Shown here: positions 47,746 through 56,300 of the stretch, piece by piece
How positions within the stretch are numbered: the first letter of the stretch is position 1
Layout: the number at the start of each line of letters is the position of its first letter
Assembly (NCBI RefSeq): GCF_014203665.1
Contig: NZ_JACHJN010000001.1
Span: 1,105,989-1,169,988, forward strand
Length of the DNA stretch: 64,000 nt
Source: Saccharothrix tamanrassetensis
Lineage (GTDB): Bacteria > Actinomycetota > Actinomycetes > Mycobacteriales > Pseudonocardiaceae
Direction: 5' to 3'
Translations under genes and position numbers: made by a program
Notes under the pieces: generated by a model
What the model was told of the DNA's origin: nothing
Database searches by the model: none
What the model saw: the letters and a program-made list of their open reading frames with translations, nothing else

Positions 47746-49665
47746 GTGCCTGAGCGTTCGTACACCGCTCTGCTCCGCTTCCTGCGCCCCTTCCGCGCTC
47801 GGATCGCCGTGTTGGTGGGCATCATCGCGCTGTCCTCCGCGATCGCGGTTGCACCCGCGCTGGTGGGGCAGCGGCTCATCGATCACGGGGTGCTGCGTGG
47901 GGACTCCCGCGCGGTGTGGCTGCTGGGCGGGGTCTTGGCGGCTGTCGGCCTCGGCCAGTCAGGTCTGTCCTATGTGGAACGAAGATACGCCGCCACGGTA
48001 GCCGAGGACGTGGTGCTCCGCCTGCGCACCGACCTGTTCGCTCACCTCCAGCGGCAAGCGCCGGGCTTCTTCACGGCGGCCAGGACGGGTGCCGTCGTCT
48101 CCCGCGTGCACGGTGACGTGACCGGTGTGCAGAGCGTGGTGTCCTCGACAATCCCGGCCGCTGTCGGCGCTGTGGTGATGCTGGTCGCCGCAGGCGGCGC
48201 CGTGGCGGTGATGGAGTGGCGGCTGGTCGTCCTCGTGCTTGTGCTGTTGCCCTTGCTGTACCTGCTGACGTCGAAGTTCACCGCGGCGTTGCGCCGGGCG
48301 GGGCAGGACGTGCTGACCTCCCAGGCCGACCTGGACACCCTGGTCGCGGAGCGGCTGAGCCCGGACGGCACCGAGGTGATCCGGCACTACAGCCGCCCGG
48401 ACTGCGAGTTGCCGGGGTTCCGGGTGCGCGCGGACCGGGTCCGCACGGTGTCGGTGCGGCGCGCCGGGGTGGCCGCCGCCTTGGGCGCCGTGCTCACCTC
48501 CGTGATCGGGTTGACCACGGCGGTGGTCTATGTGGTCTCCGGGCAGTTGGTGATCTCGGGGGCACTCAGTGTCGGCACGATGGTCGCCCTGGTGGCGTTG
48601 CTGGCCCGGCTGTACGGGCCGTTGACCGCGCTGCCGGGCGTGCGTGCCCAACTGGTGGCCGGGCTGGTGGCGTTCGACCGGGCGCGGGAGGTGCTGGACT
48701 TCGCACCGCGCATCGCCGAACAGCCGGGGGCGCGGCGGCTGCCACGCACGGGTACGCCTCCGTCAGTGGCCTTCCGCGATGTCGGGTTCGGCTACCCGTC
48801 CCCGGACGCCTTGGTGGTGCCGTCGCTGGCCGGCGACATCGATGACGGTGCCGGGAGGGACGCGGTGCTGACAGCCGTGGACTTCACCGCCGAGCCGGGC
48901 AGCACGGTCGGCATCGTGGGATTCTCCGGCGCGGGCAAGTCCACCCTCACCCGACTGCTGACCCGTTCCTGGGACGTGACCGACGGCCAGGTACTGGTCG
49001 ACGGCGTGGACATCCGGCGATTGCGCCTGGACGACGTGCGGGCCGCCGTCGGCGTCGTGACCCAGGAAACATTCCTGTTCAACGACACCATCCGCGCGAA
49101 CCTCCTGCTGGCGCGCCCGGAGGCGAGCACCGACGAGTTGGTGGCCGCCTGCCAGGACGCCTGGATCTGGCCGTTGATCGAACAGTTGCCCGCAGGTCTG
49201 GACACGGTCCTGGGCGACCGCGGCCTGCGGCTGTCCGGAGGCGAACGCCAGCGGCTGGCCATCGCCAGGTTGCTGCTGAAGCGGCCGCAGATCGTGGTGC
49301 TCGACGAGGCCACCTCGCACTGCGACACCGTGACCGAGCAGAGGATCCAGGAGTCCCTGAAACCGTTCCTGCGCGAGCGGACATGCCTGGTGATCGCGCA
49401 CCGGCTGAGCACGGTCCGGGCCGCCGACCTGATCCTGGTCATGCGCGACGGACGCGTGGTCGAGCGCGGCCGGCACGACGAACTGGTGGCGGCAGGCGGC
49501 TGGTACGCACGACTGCACCAGGCCCAGCACGCTGGAGGCACCGGAATGTCGACGATCACGGTCGATGAGGCGTCGACTACGACGGAGACTGCCGGCCCAA
49601 CCCCGACGATGCGTTCGCATGGCGTTTGCCGCGACGGCGGGGTCGGATGGGGTTGGCGGGGATGA
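47746..49665 (+). CDS. ABC exporter of the lanthipeptide locus (LanT-like, no peptidase)
   Basis: 639 residues from the GTG at 47746, best spaced from GGAGAGG. Type I exporter with about six transmembrane helices (1-330) and a nucleotide-binding domain: Walker A GFSGAGKST, Q-loop VVTQETFLF, signature LSGGERQRLAIARLL, Walker B IVVLDEATS and IAHRLSTV. There is no C39 peptidase domain, so it exports without cleaving a GG leader. The last 40 residues (after HQAQHAGG) run into integrase-derived DNA and are probably an acquired tail. Confidence 0.92.
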   Translation: MPERSYTALLRFLRPFRARIAVLVGIIALSSAIAVAPALVGQRLIDHGVLRGDSRAVWLLGGVLAAVGLGQSGLSYVERRYAATVAEDVVLRLRTDLFAHLQRQAPGFFTAARTGAVVSRVHGDVTGVQSVVSSTIPAAVGAVVMLVAAGGAVAVMEWRLVVLVLVLLPLLYLLTSKFTAALRRAGQDVLTSQADLDTLVAERLSPDGTEVIRHYSRPDCELPGFRVRADRVRTVSVRRAGVAAALGAVLTSVIGLTTAVVYVVSGQLVISGALSVGTMVALVALLARLYGPLTALPGVRAQLVAGLVAFDRAREVLDFAPRIAEQPGARRLPRTGTPPSVAFRDVGFGYPSPDALVVPSLAGDIDDGAGRDAVLTAVDFTAEPGSTVGIVGFSGAGKSTLTRLLTRSWDVTDGQVLVDGVDIRRLRLDDVRAAVGVVTQETFLFNDTIRANLLLARPEASTDELVAACQDAWIWPLIEQLPAGLDTVLGDRGLRLSGGERQRLAIARLLLKRPQIVVLDEATSHCDTVTEQRIQESLKPFLRERTCLVIAHRLSTVRAADLILVMRDGRVVERGRHDELVAAGGWYARLHQAQHAGGTGMSTITVDEASTTTETAGPTPTMRSHGVCRDGGVGWGWRG

Positions 49666-50068
49666 GTTTGTCGTCGGCGGCGTCGGACAGCACTTCGACG
49701 GTGGTGGTGACGGTGGAGGGCGCGTAGCGGGTGGCGAGTTGCTTGCGCCAAGCGGCGACGGCCAGGCCGGTGATATCGGCCAGGGAGGTTCGGCCCCAGC
49801 AGGGCCGGATGTGGTTGGTGACCAGGCTGCGGTACTGAATTTCGGTGGTGCGGGACAGGTCGAGGGCGTCGAGCCAGTCGTCGGCCCATTCCGCCACCGT
49901 TGTCCAGCCTGCCGCCGAGTCGATCCAGGTCCCTCGGCGTTGATCGGTTTCGAGGGTGTCGGCGTAATCGTCGGCCAACGTCTTGTGGGTGAATTCGGGG
50001 ACCGAGCCCAGGGTGCCGTCGTCTTTGAGGTAGCGCACCCGCCAGGTTGTGCCGCGTTTCCGGACGGT
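49577..50068 (-). pseudogene. N-terminal fragment of a tyrosine integrase
   Basis: The frame reads TTWRVRYLKDDGTLGS and EWADDWLDALDLSRTTEIQYRSLVTNHI, then NPIRPRRRGKRHANA, i.e. the arm-binding and SAM-like core-binding domains of a phage-type integrase. The catalytic domain is absent: the frame breaks where the exporter sequence begins. It overlaps the 3' end of the exporter gene antisense, marking a recombination junction near 49600. Confidence 0.65.
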
Positions 50069-50345
50069 ATGACACGCTCATAGACGCTCGGTTGGCGGCA
50101 AAGGGCAATAGTGTCGGGGAAGTTCTTCGGTGTCAGCGGGTGCGGCGTGGCCGCCGCTCCCTCGGTGAGGCGCTGACCAGGGGTTCAGCTCGATTGTCCT
50201 CAGCCGCTAGAGCGACGTCGCCACGATGTCGACCGCTGTGCGGACCTCCCCCCGCAGGGTCTGTTCGTCTGGCTCCCGTCGCGTTGGGGGTGCGGACGTG
50301 TGCGGACCAGCGTCAGGCCGAGGCCGCGCCGGCGACACTCGCTAG

Positions 50346-50850
50346 CGGGTCAGTAGGCGCGGTCGAGCAGGAAGTTCAGGGCGGTGTGGGGCACAGGTGT
50401 GCCGTCGGGTCTGGTGATGGTGGCGGTGAGTTCGGCGACCTGCTGGTCCGGCGGAGAAGTCCGGAGCGTTTGGCGCAGGGCCCAGGCGGCGAAGTCGACC
50501 GCGCTGCACCGGTGTGGGTGGCACGAAGTCGTCGTCCCAACTGCCGTGGGCCTCGGCGGTGCGCCACCGGTTGAGCTGGCGGTGCAGGTAGGGCAGCAGG
50601 CCGGAGTTGGTCTTGGCCTTGCCGTTGTTGCATGCGTGACGCGGGAGCCGGCGGGGTCGTGGTCGAGCAGGTGCATACCTTGCCCGGCCATTCGCGGGTA
50701 TTGGCCATCCACAGGTGTTGTTCGTCGCGGAAGCCGGGCACGTCGCGCAGGACGGTGAGGATCTCGTCGACGACGATGCGCACGTCCAGGCCCAGGACTT
50801 CTGAAACTGTTCCGAAGTGCAAGGTAGTGGGTTGGTTGGTCAGCGCCAAC
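50346..50850 (-). pseudogene. Multiply frameshifted remnant of an unrecognised gene
   Basis: Coding-like peptides in three frames follow each other in order on the minus strand: VDEILTVLRDVPGFRDEQHL, then MHLLDHDPAGSRVTH, then GLLPYLHRQLNRW, then LTATITRPDGTPVPHTALNF and LLDRAY. This is what a gene with several indels looks like. The family was not recognised. Confidence 0.4.
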
Positions 50851-50867
50851 CGCCCTGCCCGGTGCGG

Positions 50868-52271
50868 TCAGGGGCGAGGTTCGAAGGTGAAGGTTTGGCC
50901 GGACCCGGACGGGTCGCACGGCAGTTGGAAGACCGGTGCCCAGTCGGTCATCGAGACGTCGAGCACGCCCAGGCAGAGGTTGCTGTGCACCGCGCGGAGG
51001 CGGAAGCCCGCCGCCGGGCGGTCGACTGGGACCAGTCGGAACTCCTCGGCGGCGCCGGTATCGCAGAAGTGGTTGTACACCGCCGCGCCGGTGTTCGTCG
51101 ATGCCTTGGGGACGCCCATGCACCCGCCGCCGAACTGCGGGTGGTGGGTCAGTACCCGGTAGACGTCGTCGCGCACCCGGCGCAGCGCCATCGTCGGCAT
51201 GGCGCGGGCGCAGTCGCGCTGATAGACCCGGCCGCTGTCGTCGGTCGGATCTTCGGACAGACATAGCGTCGAGTGCGCGAGCTTGATCCGGTAGCCGCCG
51301 GAGGGAAGCGGGGTAGTTGGCGAAAGTGCCGTTGGCTGTGTGGTGGACGGCCGATCCACAGGGGAATCCGCGGCGAGCAGGGTGACCGCACCGGCTATGC
51401 ACGCCAGCACCGCGATCAGGGCTGGGACGCGGCGGGCGGACGGTGACGGCAAGGAGCTTCGGCTCGGCGCCGGTGTGACGCTTCGCCTCGGTGCCGGTGT
51501 GGCCGTTGGAGGCGGGAGCAGCCCGGGGTCGGCACGGAGGATGCGTTCGTGCAACTCGCGGACCGGTGGGCTGGGATCGGCACCGAGTTCCTCGGCGAGT
51601 TGCCGGCGCAGCCGGTCGTAGTGGAGCAGCGCGTCGGCTTGGCGGCCACTGCGGTACAAGGCGAGCACGAGCAGGGCGGCGAGCCGTTCGTCCAACGGGT
51701 GGTCGGCGGCCAGCGCGGTCAGTTCGCTCAGCAGTTCCGCGTGCCGGCCGTCGTGCAGGGCCCAGTCGATGCGGTCGAGCCGGGCCGCGAAGCGTTCCTG
51801 GAGCAGTGTCCGCCGCACTGACTGCGCCCACGGGGTGTCCAGTTCCGCCAGCGGTTCCCCTCGCCACAGCGCCAGTGCGTGGTCGGCGAGTGTGAGGGCA
51901 CGGCTTGGGTCGGGTTGCTTGCGTGCCGACGCGAGCAACTCCCGGAAGCGGTGCAGGTCGATGGCGTCGGCTGCGATGGACAGGACGTACCCGTTGCTTT
52001 GGCGGGTGATCGTCACCCCGGTCGGCGCGAGTGCCTGTCGCAGGTGCGACAGGTAGGCGCGCAGTGCCGAGCGTGCCGTGTGAGGTGGATGTTCGCCCCA
52101 GATCCGGTCGATGAGGCGGTCGACGGACACGGCCCGGTTGGCCTCGAACAGCAGGACACCCAGCACGCCGCGCTGGCGGGTGTGCCCGAGGTCGACGCGC
52201 TCGCCGTGCAACCAGGCTTCGACGTCGCCCAGGACACCCAGTACCAGTGCTGCCCGTTCGACCCCCACCAC
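50868..52271 (-). CDS. SARP regulator with transmembrane helix and ricin-type lectin domain
   Basis: 467 residues from tandem GTG codons at 52271/52268. Residues about 5-95 are an OmpR-like DNA-binding domain (LGHTRQRGVLGVLLFEANRAVSVDRLIDRIWG) and 100-250 the BTAD domain (ALALWRGEPLAELDTPW, LDERLAALLVLALYRSGRQADAL). After a Pro/Ser-rich linker comes one hydrophobic helix (about 282-300, PALIAVLACIAGAVTLLAA). The last 145 residues look like a ricin B-type beta-trefoil (YRIKLAHSTLCLSED, FRLRAVHSNLCLGVLD, paired Cys). The order implies cytoplasmic DNA binding and an outside lectin, a ToxR-like design. Divergent from a small secreted protein gene. Confidence 0.85.
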   Translation of the reverse strand: MVGVERAALVLGVLGDVEAWLHGERVDLGHTRQRGVLGVLLFEANRAVSVDRLIDRIWGEHPPHTARSALRAYLSHLRQALAPTGVTITRQSNGYVLSIAADAIDLHRFRELLASARKQPDPSRALTLADHALALWRGEPLAELDTPWAQSVRRTLLQERFAARLDRIDWALHDGRHAELLSELTALAADHPLDERLAALLVLALYRSGRQADALLHYDRLRRQLAEELGADPSPPVRELHERILRADPGLLPPPTATPAPRRSVTPAPSRSSLPSPSARRVPALIAVLACIAGAVTLLAADSPVDRPSTTQPTALSPTTPLPSGGYRIKLAHSTLCLSEDPTDDSGRVYQRDCARAMPTMALRRVRDDVYRVLTHHPQFGGGCMGVPKASTNTGAAVYNHFCDTGAAEEFRLVPVDRPAAGFRLRAVHSNLCLGVLDVSMTDWAPVFQLPCDPSGSGQTFTFEPRP

Positions 52272-52387
52272 ATCTGCTTACCGCGTGCGGGCAACGACTT
52301 CAGGGGCTGTTCGGGCGACAGCGCCAGAGCACGCCATTCAACGAACGCGCAGTGGGTCTTCTGCGTGCCGCCGGGAAGCTCACGGCT

Positions 52388-52401
52388 GGGTCGATCGACC
52401 C
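52388..52401. promoter_or_regulatory. 14-bp perfect palindrome GGGTCGATCGACCC
   Basis: Located 20 bp upstream of the small secreted protein start and 117 bp from the SARP-lectin start, in their shared promoter region. A candidate operator; one short palindrome in GC-rich DNA is weak evidence. Confidence 0.35.
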
Positions 52402-52420
52402 GCCCACAGGGAGGAACCAC

Positions 52421-52750
52421 ATGAAATCGCACAGGATGTTGGCCGCAGTCGGCGCCGTCGCGGCCGATCTGGTCTGGGTGACACCGTCGGCCGCACTCGC
52501 CGAGCCGGATGCGGACGGAGCGTCGACCGGCGCGGCGTGCCGGCCGCACGGGCACTCGGCGAAGGACAAGTTCGACAACGGCTACCCGTGCGCCGGACGG
52601 CACGAACTCACGCGACCGTGGCCGGCTTTGGGCCCACCCGGACGCCCGACAGTCGGCCACGCCTTGCGCAGTCGAGGCCTGCTGCGGCCGGTGCACCGAG
52701 GAGAGTCCGTCGCGCAGACGCTCAACGCCGATCCGCGCCGCAACGGCTGA
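52421..52750 (+). CDS. Small secreted protein, unknown function
   Basis: 109 residues, ATG after GGGAGGAACCAC. The N-terminus MKSHRMLAAVGAVAADLVWV followed by TPSAALAEPDA looks like a Sec signal peptide cleaved near residue 27. The mature part is short and basic with two Cys (about 40 and 57) that could form a disulfide. It is transcribed away from the SARP-lectin gene, so it may be its target. No family was recognised. Confidence 0.55.
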   Translation: MKSHRMLAAVGAVAADLVWVTPSAALAEPDADGASTGAACRPHGHSAKDKFDNGYPCAGRHELTRPWPALGPPGRPTVGHALRSRGLLRPVHRGESVAQTLNADPRRNG

Positions 52751-52787
52751 CGCCGGAGCGCGGGAGGCGAAGACACCGCTGCACGGG

Positions 52788-53369
52788 TCAGGACAGCCCG
52801 GTCTGAGCCCAACTACGAACCGGCAGGCGGTTGGCCATCTGCAGCACGAGGACGGTGCAGGAAACGGCTGCGGCAAGACCGAGAACCCACAATGCGCCGA
52901 GACCGAGGCGGGCGAGTACCGACACACCGTGGCGACCGAATACGTATCCGGTCGTCCACGCCAAGGCCAGGACACTCGCACCGGTGAAAGTAAACAACAG
53001 CGGCAACGTGGATCCCAGGAAATGAGGACGCCGCCTTTGGCGGTCCTCCAACCACCGCTCCCAGCCAAGCCCTCCGGGCACCCGGCCGCTCAGCTCGTCC
53101 TTGATGTACGCCGCAACCCTGAGCGTGCCGAAGTGCTGTGCCACAAGGCGACCGCACAGGAGATACGAACCGAACGGGACGATCAACAGTAGTGCGGTCA
53201 TTCCCGGACGCGTAACAGCGAATCCGAATATGGCACCGGTCAAGGTCAACTGCAACGACAGCATCTGCTGTTGGGCCTTCACACGGTCCTGTATCTCTTC
53301 GCGAAGCGCGGCAAATTCCGCCAACGGCCCCTCGGTGCCATCAACAGCACCGTCGGATGAGGACGACAT
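52788..53369 (-). CDS. Hypothetical membrane protein
   Basis: 193 residues from the ATG at 53369, with no clear ribosome site (possibly leaderless). After an N-terminal soluble helix (FAALREEIQDRVKAQQQML) four hydrophobic segments are visible, about 35-55, 58-78, 118-143 and 152-178. No family was recognised. The longer upstream extension of the frame is rejected because it crosses into a different gene's start region. Confidence 0.55.
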   Translation of the reverse strand: MSSSSDGAVDGTEGPLAEFAALREEIQDRVKAQQQMLSLQLTLTGAIFGFAVTRPGMTALLLIVPFGSYLLCGRLVAQHFGTLRVAAYIKDELSGRVPGGLGWERWLEDRQRRRPHFLGSTLPLLFTFTGASVLALAWTTGYVFGRHGVSVLARLGLGALWVLGLAAAVSCTVLVLQMANRLPVRSWAQTGLS

Positions 53370-53614
53370 GACACAACGGTACGCATGCCGAACAACACAA
53401 GTGGAGCAAGTCACCCGTACGGCGCATACGACACAACCGTTCTCTAGCAAGGAGCCACCGAACATGATCACCAACCCGACTCGACAGCGTGCCCTGTGCG
53501 GCCACAAGCCCACCCGCCCCAACCCACGTGCGGCCGACACCGCCGAACACCAAGCCGTCCTGGCGTGGCGGCTGACCCCGCGCGACAAGTGGATCGCCCG
53601 GATGCACTGGCGCT

Positions 53615-54120
53615 GTGCTCCTCGCCCAGGCCGCCGTCGCGCACGCCGCCCTCGTCGACCGGAAGACGGCCCTCGACCTGCTGGGCAAGGCCGAGATGCT
53701 CCTGGAGAAGGTCGACGACGACCCGCGGTCCACCGGGCGCATCGACCGGGCGGACGTGGGGCACCTGGCGGGCCAGGCACTGGCGTTCCTGCTCGACCAC
53801 AAACACGCCGAGGCCGCGCTGCGCGAGTCGTTGGGACACCGCTCGGAGGGCGAGCGCCGCTCCCGCCTGCTGACCACCCACTACCTGGCCGAGCTGCAGC
53901 TGCACCGAGGGAATCCGGAACTGGCGTGCACCACCTGGCAGCACTTCCTCGACGAGTGCGCCTGGGCCCGCTCCGGACGCGTGCACTCGGCCCTGCACAC
54001 GTTCCGCAGGCAGCTCCAGCCCGACCGCGGCAACGTCATCGTCCGCCAAGCGCTGCGGAGGGCGGAGCGCCTGGCGGAGCGCTCCACCGGACCGCGGGTC
54101 GAGCGCGCAGCACCACAACG
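53615..54120 (+). pseudogene. Truncated TPR-containing regulator
   Basis: The frame reads LLAQAAVAHAALVDRKTALD, GQALAFLLDHKHAEAALRES and HYLAELQLHRGNPELACTTW, then FLDECAWARSGRVHSALHTF, the C-terminal TPR region of XRE-type regulators common in actinomycetes. The HTH and the first half are missing. Just upstream (53464-53615) another frame starts MITNPTRQRALCGHKP and ends in TPRDKWIARM, a possible replication-relaxation-protein N-terminus broken at the same point, so the two halves were probably joined by deletion. Confidence 0.5.
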
Positions 54121-54339
54121 CCGCCTTCACAGCAGCGACACCCCACCGGCGAATAGCACGGGCTCGCCCACGAGGACAACACCACTGCGCACATGTCGGG
54201 CCCCGCCCGACCTGACCGCAATCGTTGACCAACCGGAAGCAGACGGACTTCGGCACTCGGTTCGTCCCGGGCAGCCGGCCGGGCGAGGAAGCAAAGAACA
54301 GCAGGCGACGCCGAGCGGCCCCTGCCACATGTCGGCTAC

Positions 54340-54691
54340 AGCAGAGAGCACTCGTCACCGCAGGAGATTCAGGAGTGACCTTGGCGCCGTGGTAGGTGCC
54401 TTCGAACGCGGCGGTGGCCTCCAGACGCCCGTTGCCGCCAAGGATGATCTCCTGCCCCGGGTTACCCGTAACTCGCACCGTGAGACGGGTCTTCAGCGCC
54501 GGACCAGGAAACTCTCCCTCTCCCACCGCCGCGAGGACGCGTCCAGCGAGGCCCGCATTGATCCACGACAAAGGACTGCCCGCCAGGCCTGACCGTGCCG
54601 CATCGCCAACGTTGTACCTCATAACAAATTCATCCATGCAGATGAGAAGCGCGAGCAGCACCAGCGTTCGGGTAGCTCGAGGGGTGCTCAT
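54340..54691 (-). pseudogene. Possible N-terminal remnant of an unknown anchored protein
   Basis: A minus-strand frame starts MSTPRATRTLVLLALLICMD and continues WINAGLAGRVLAAVGEGEF, LTVRVTGNPGQEIILGGNGR, FEGTYHGAKVTPES before losing protein character. It looks coding, with a hydrophobic N-terminus, but the family is not recognised and the ribosome site is poor. The remaining sequence of 54120-54785 shows nothing convincing. Confidence 0.25.
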
Positions 54692-54785
54692 GCTCCGGAG
54701 CGCCGTCGACTGACGCGGCACGATGACGGCCATGCCGCTCCGACTGGCCTACCTGAGCGTTCCCAACGCGTTCGTTGGGACTGTG

Positions 54786-55130
54786 AAAGTTGGGCGATCA
54801 GTTGGTCAGCCGGGCCCGCGCCGGTGGACTGAAGTTGACCGGTGAAGGCGGGGTGCTCCAGCAGCTGACCAAGCGGCTGCTGGAGTCCGCTTCGGAAGGC
54901 GAGATCACCGACCATCTGGGTTACGTCAAGCACGACCCGGCCGGGCGGGGTACTGGCAACTCGCGCAACGGCACCCGCTCCAAGACCGTGCTCACGACGT
55001 GGGGCCGGTGGAGATCGACGTGCCGCGCGATCGCAACGCCGGGTTCGAGCCGCAGATCGTCAGATCGTCGCCAAGCGGCAGAAGCGCCCGACCGGCGTGG
55101 ACGAGATGGTCATCGGCCAGCTCGGCACCG
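54786..55130 (+). pseudogene. IS256-family transposase fragment
   Basis: Three frames in succession give LVSRARAGGLKLTGEGGVLQQLTKRLLES, HLGYVKHDPAGRGTGNSRNGTRSKTVLT, then GPVEIDVPRDRNAGFEPQIV, then RPTGVDEMVIGQL. This is the N-terminal third of an IS256-type Mutator transposase with at least two frameshifts (near 55000 and 55065). The catalytic core is gone. Confidence 0.75.
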
Positions 55131-55251
55131 ACCTGGCCCGGTTCACGTTCCTGCTTGGCCACGACGACGGCGAATCCCTGTTCGGCCCTGGCGACCAGCA
55201 GCATCAGAGTGTCTCCCGAGCTGGGGTCGATGGCCTGGTGGCTCATCACAA

Positions 55252-56232
55252 CTATGGAGTCTGGGAGTCCCACCAGGCGAGCACGCGTGTCCCGAACAGA
55301 GTCAGCCACCTCGACGGCTCCCCTGTCGGTGCGTCGACCTCGAACCACACCCGCCCGGGTTGTCGTCCTGCCTGGAGCCAGGTGCCGTCCGGCTGCCTGG
55401 CGGCACGGATGAGCTCAATCGCGTCAGCCATGCGCCGGTCCGGTCTCGTGCCGTCGAGCAGGGAAGCCTGGCGGAAGTACTCGGCTGCGTTGAGCACGTT
55501 GTAGCACCAGCGGAAGGGGTAGCCGAAGCGATCCACCCACGGTGCCACCGGCTCGCCCGTCGAGAGGCGACGGAACAGCCCACGCCGCAGGAGGTACTCC
55601 TCGCCGGAGCACCGGGCAGCGCGCGTCGCGTCCGTGCCTCCGGTGGCGATGTCGTAGGCGAGTAGTCCCTTGAGGGAGTTGAGCGTCGAGTGAAACGACG
55701 ATCGTTCCGAGCCGTCGACCCACTCACAATTCCAGCCGCCGTCGGGCAGTCGATGCTCGAGGAACCAGCCGACGATGCCGGTGACGTCGACGCCGAGCCA
55801 CACACCGTTCGCGACCGTCCAGGCGTTGATACAGCAGTCGACCTCGCCACCCCAGTACGGCAGGTTCTCATACTCCCAGCGGCTGTTCTCGGCGAGCAGC
55901 TCGGCCGTGCGACGCTCACGCAGGATGTCGGCATCGAGACCCCACTCCCGCAGCGAGTTGAGCGTCCACGTCGTCGCCGTCCAGGGCTGCCCGGCATCTT
56001 CTGCCGCTTCGGGACCGTGAAAGTCGAAGTCCGCGGGGAAGAACGCGCCGCCCGCCCACTGGCCGTCCGGGTCCTGCAACGCGAGCAGGCGCTCGCCGAA
56101 GCCCTCGGTCGCGATCCTCGCCCGCGTTGCTTCCCACACCTCGGGCGGTTCATGCGCGAGATCGCGCTCGACCTGCCAGCGCAAGGCCGGATCGGAGTCG
56201 CGAAGCCACTCGGTCACGGCTCTAGTCACCAT
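55252..56232 (-). CDS. Squalene-cyclase-like alpha/alpha-toroid protein
   Basis: 326 residues. Repeated helical units with DPDGQWAGGAFFP, TATTWTLNSLREWGLD, CCINAWTVANGVWLG, LPDGGWNCEWVDGSERSSFHSTLNSLKGLL and QPDGTWLQAGRQPGRVWFEVD match the prenyltransferase/squalene-oxidase repeat fold (QW-type). The DxDD catalytic motif of class II cyclases is not seen, so enzymatic cyclisation is not claimed. It is intact between two decayed mobile elements. Confidence 0.8.
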   Translation of the reverse strand: MVTRAVTEWLRDSDPALRWQVERDLAHEPPEVWEATRARIATEGFGERLLALQDPDGQWAGGAFFPADFDFHGPEAAEDAGQPWTATTWTLNSLREWGLDADILRERRTAELLAENSRWEYENLPYWGGEVDCCINAWTVANGVWLGVDVTGIVGWFLEHRLPDGGWNCEWVDGSERSSFHSTLNSLKGLLAYDIATGGTDATRAARCSGEEYLLRRGLFRRLSTGEPVAPWVDRFGYPFRWCYNVLNAAEYFRQASLLDGTRPDRRMADAIELIRAARQPDGTWLQAGRQPGRVWFEVDAPTGEPSRWLTLFGTRVLAWWDSQTP

Positions 56233-56296
56233 GGAGCGACTTTAGCCGGAGACTTCACGGCGTGACGATGACCAGGCGGTATGGAGTTGTCAAGCA

Positions 56297-56300
56297 CTAG
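56297..56300. repeat. Target-site duplication CTAG, left
   Basis: CTAG directly abuts the left inverted repeat of the IS701-type element; the same CTAG abuts the right end at 57655. IS701 elements typically duplicate a YTAR tetranucleotide. Confidence 0.75.

Noticed and set aside
50350..51867. 505-residue minus-strand frame through the SARP-lectin gene
   Set aside because: Only its last part (50350-50600) looks coding, as a piece of a decayed gene; the rest is a frame shadow of the SARP.
54992..55348. Minus-strand frame with SGDTLMLLVARAEQGFAVVV
   Set aside because: Most of it is antisense to the IS256 fragment; the remaining 60 residues have no family resemblance or start signal.
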